Origin: Prorocentrum cordatum
Taxonomy: Eukaryota > Sar > Dinophyceae > Prorocentrales > Prorocentraceae
DNA: 27,500 bases
Assembly (NCBI GenBank): GCA_963575745.1
Contig: CAUYUJ010018885.1
Span: 128,269 to 155,768, forward strand
Direction: 5' to 3'
Position numbers and translations under genes: made by a program. The notes under the pieces were generated by a model. It was not told the origin of the DNA and did no database searches. It worked only from the letters and a program-made list of their open reading frames with translations. Positions 27,145 through 27,500 of this stretch are shown here, piece after piece (the stretch's first letter is position 1; each line of letters opens with the position of its first letter).

Positions 27145-27428
27145 CGCACCCGACCTGTACCCCGTCCCTTTCGCTAGATGCCGGTCTGTACGTGTTCGCC
27201 CCGCGCGAGACATCCAGCACGTTCAGAACTACACTTAGCCAGGCACTAGGTGTAGTTCCGTACGTGCTGGGATCGCCGGAGACATCCTCACAAAACGGAG
27301 CACTTATAGAACTACACCTAGCCAGCGGGGCGGGGTGCATGTCGGGTGCCGCCACTCGCGCTCCCAACGTGTACCGCGCCCCGGCCGCTAAGTGCCGTTC
27401 TGTACGTGTCCCCGTTTCGCGAAGCATC
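27145..27428 (+). repeat. tandem repeat with 214-bp offset
   Basis: Bases 27157-27214 and 27371-27428 align without gaps at an offset of exactly 214. Shared words are GTACC, CCGCTA/TCGCTA, GTGCCG/ATGCCG, TCTGTACGTGT, CGCGA and CATC. Weaker similarity extends a little to the left (from about 27145). The second copy diverges after 27428. Confidence 0.7.
27216..27324. repeat. inverted repeat plus a third copy of its core
   Basis: The arm at 27216-27236 (AGCACGTTCAGAACTACACTT) pairs with 27248-27268 at about 18 of 21 positions, loop 11 bases. The core AGAACTACACYTAGCCA occurs again in direct orientation at 27308-27324. Together with the 214-bp tandem repeat this suggests a structured, possibly mobile, repeat unit cut off by the window end. 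Confidence 0.7.
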
Positions 27429-27500
27429 GGCTGCCCGCGTTGCCCGTCGCCGAGGCCCTGTCCCCTGGGCCGCTTCCCACCGACATCCCACATCCCCTGG

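Noticed and set aside
1-27500. tRNA, rRNA, snRNA genes
   Set aside because: I looked for conserved rRNA words, tRNA T-arm words and spliced-leader RNA words by eye and saw none. A covariance-model search would be decisive.

Overview
The window looks like nuclear DNA of a protist with a large, repeat-laden, GC-rich genome; a dinoflagellate is the best fit. The reasons are: LINE-type retroelement fragments whose EN, RT and RNase H segments resemble, as far as I recall, those common in dinoflagellate genomes; very GC-rich stretches; frequent trinucleotide and dinucleotide tracts; and no sign of bacterial gene packing, Shine-Dalgarno sites, rRNA, tRNA or CRISPR. The assignment is inference. Most long open frames here exist only because stop codons are rare in GC-rich or trinucleotide-repeat DNA, and I do not call them genes.

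Layout. 1-145 holds nothing I can name. 146-790 is a degenerate minisatellite built on a CATCTTGG-like core. 900-5460 is a higher-order satellite: about 21 monomers of 81-84 bp in five blocks, each block closed by a shared tail that carries its own GGA tract. 5500-6200 is a GAG/GAT microsatellite field. 6200-8330 is non-coding, with hairpins, microsatellites and G-runs. 8337 to about 12150 is a decayed LINE: ORF1 with a coiled coil, an APE-type endonuclease, a linker, and an RT that fades out. 12150-14680 is GC-rich and mostly unreadable but ends in a CxxC-bearing reading frame. 14680-17120 is pyrimidine-rich and alternating CG/TG repeat DNA. 17266 to about 18440 is a gene of unknown function, interrupted by a 197-bp fold-back insert. 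18440-22000 is extremely GC-rich DNA without a convincing gene. 22090 to about 24890 is a second, different retroelement (RT, Cys/His cluster, RNase H), with a proline-rich stretch to 25627. 25630-27500 has weak open frames, a CT tract and a tandem/inverted repeat block at the end.

How the parts work together. The two retroelements are unrelated copies lying on the same strand. Both are broken by frameshifts and stops, so neither is likely active. The most interesting locus is the 197-bp insert at 17577-17773. It is almost entirely palindromic and is flanked by AAGCC on both sides. Exact removal of the insert plus one AAGCC rejoins the two halves of the host reading frame, and a GC-AG intron with slightly shifted ends would also restore it. 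That is the layout expected of an introner, an intron born from a DNA transposon, or of a recent MITE insertion.
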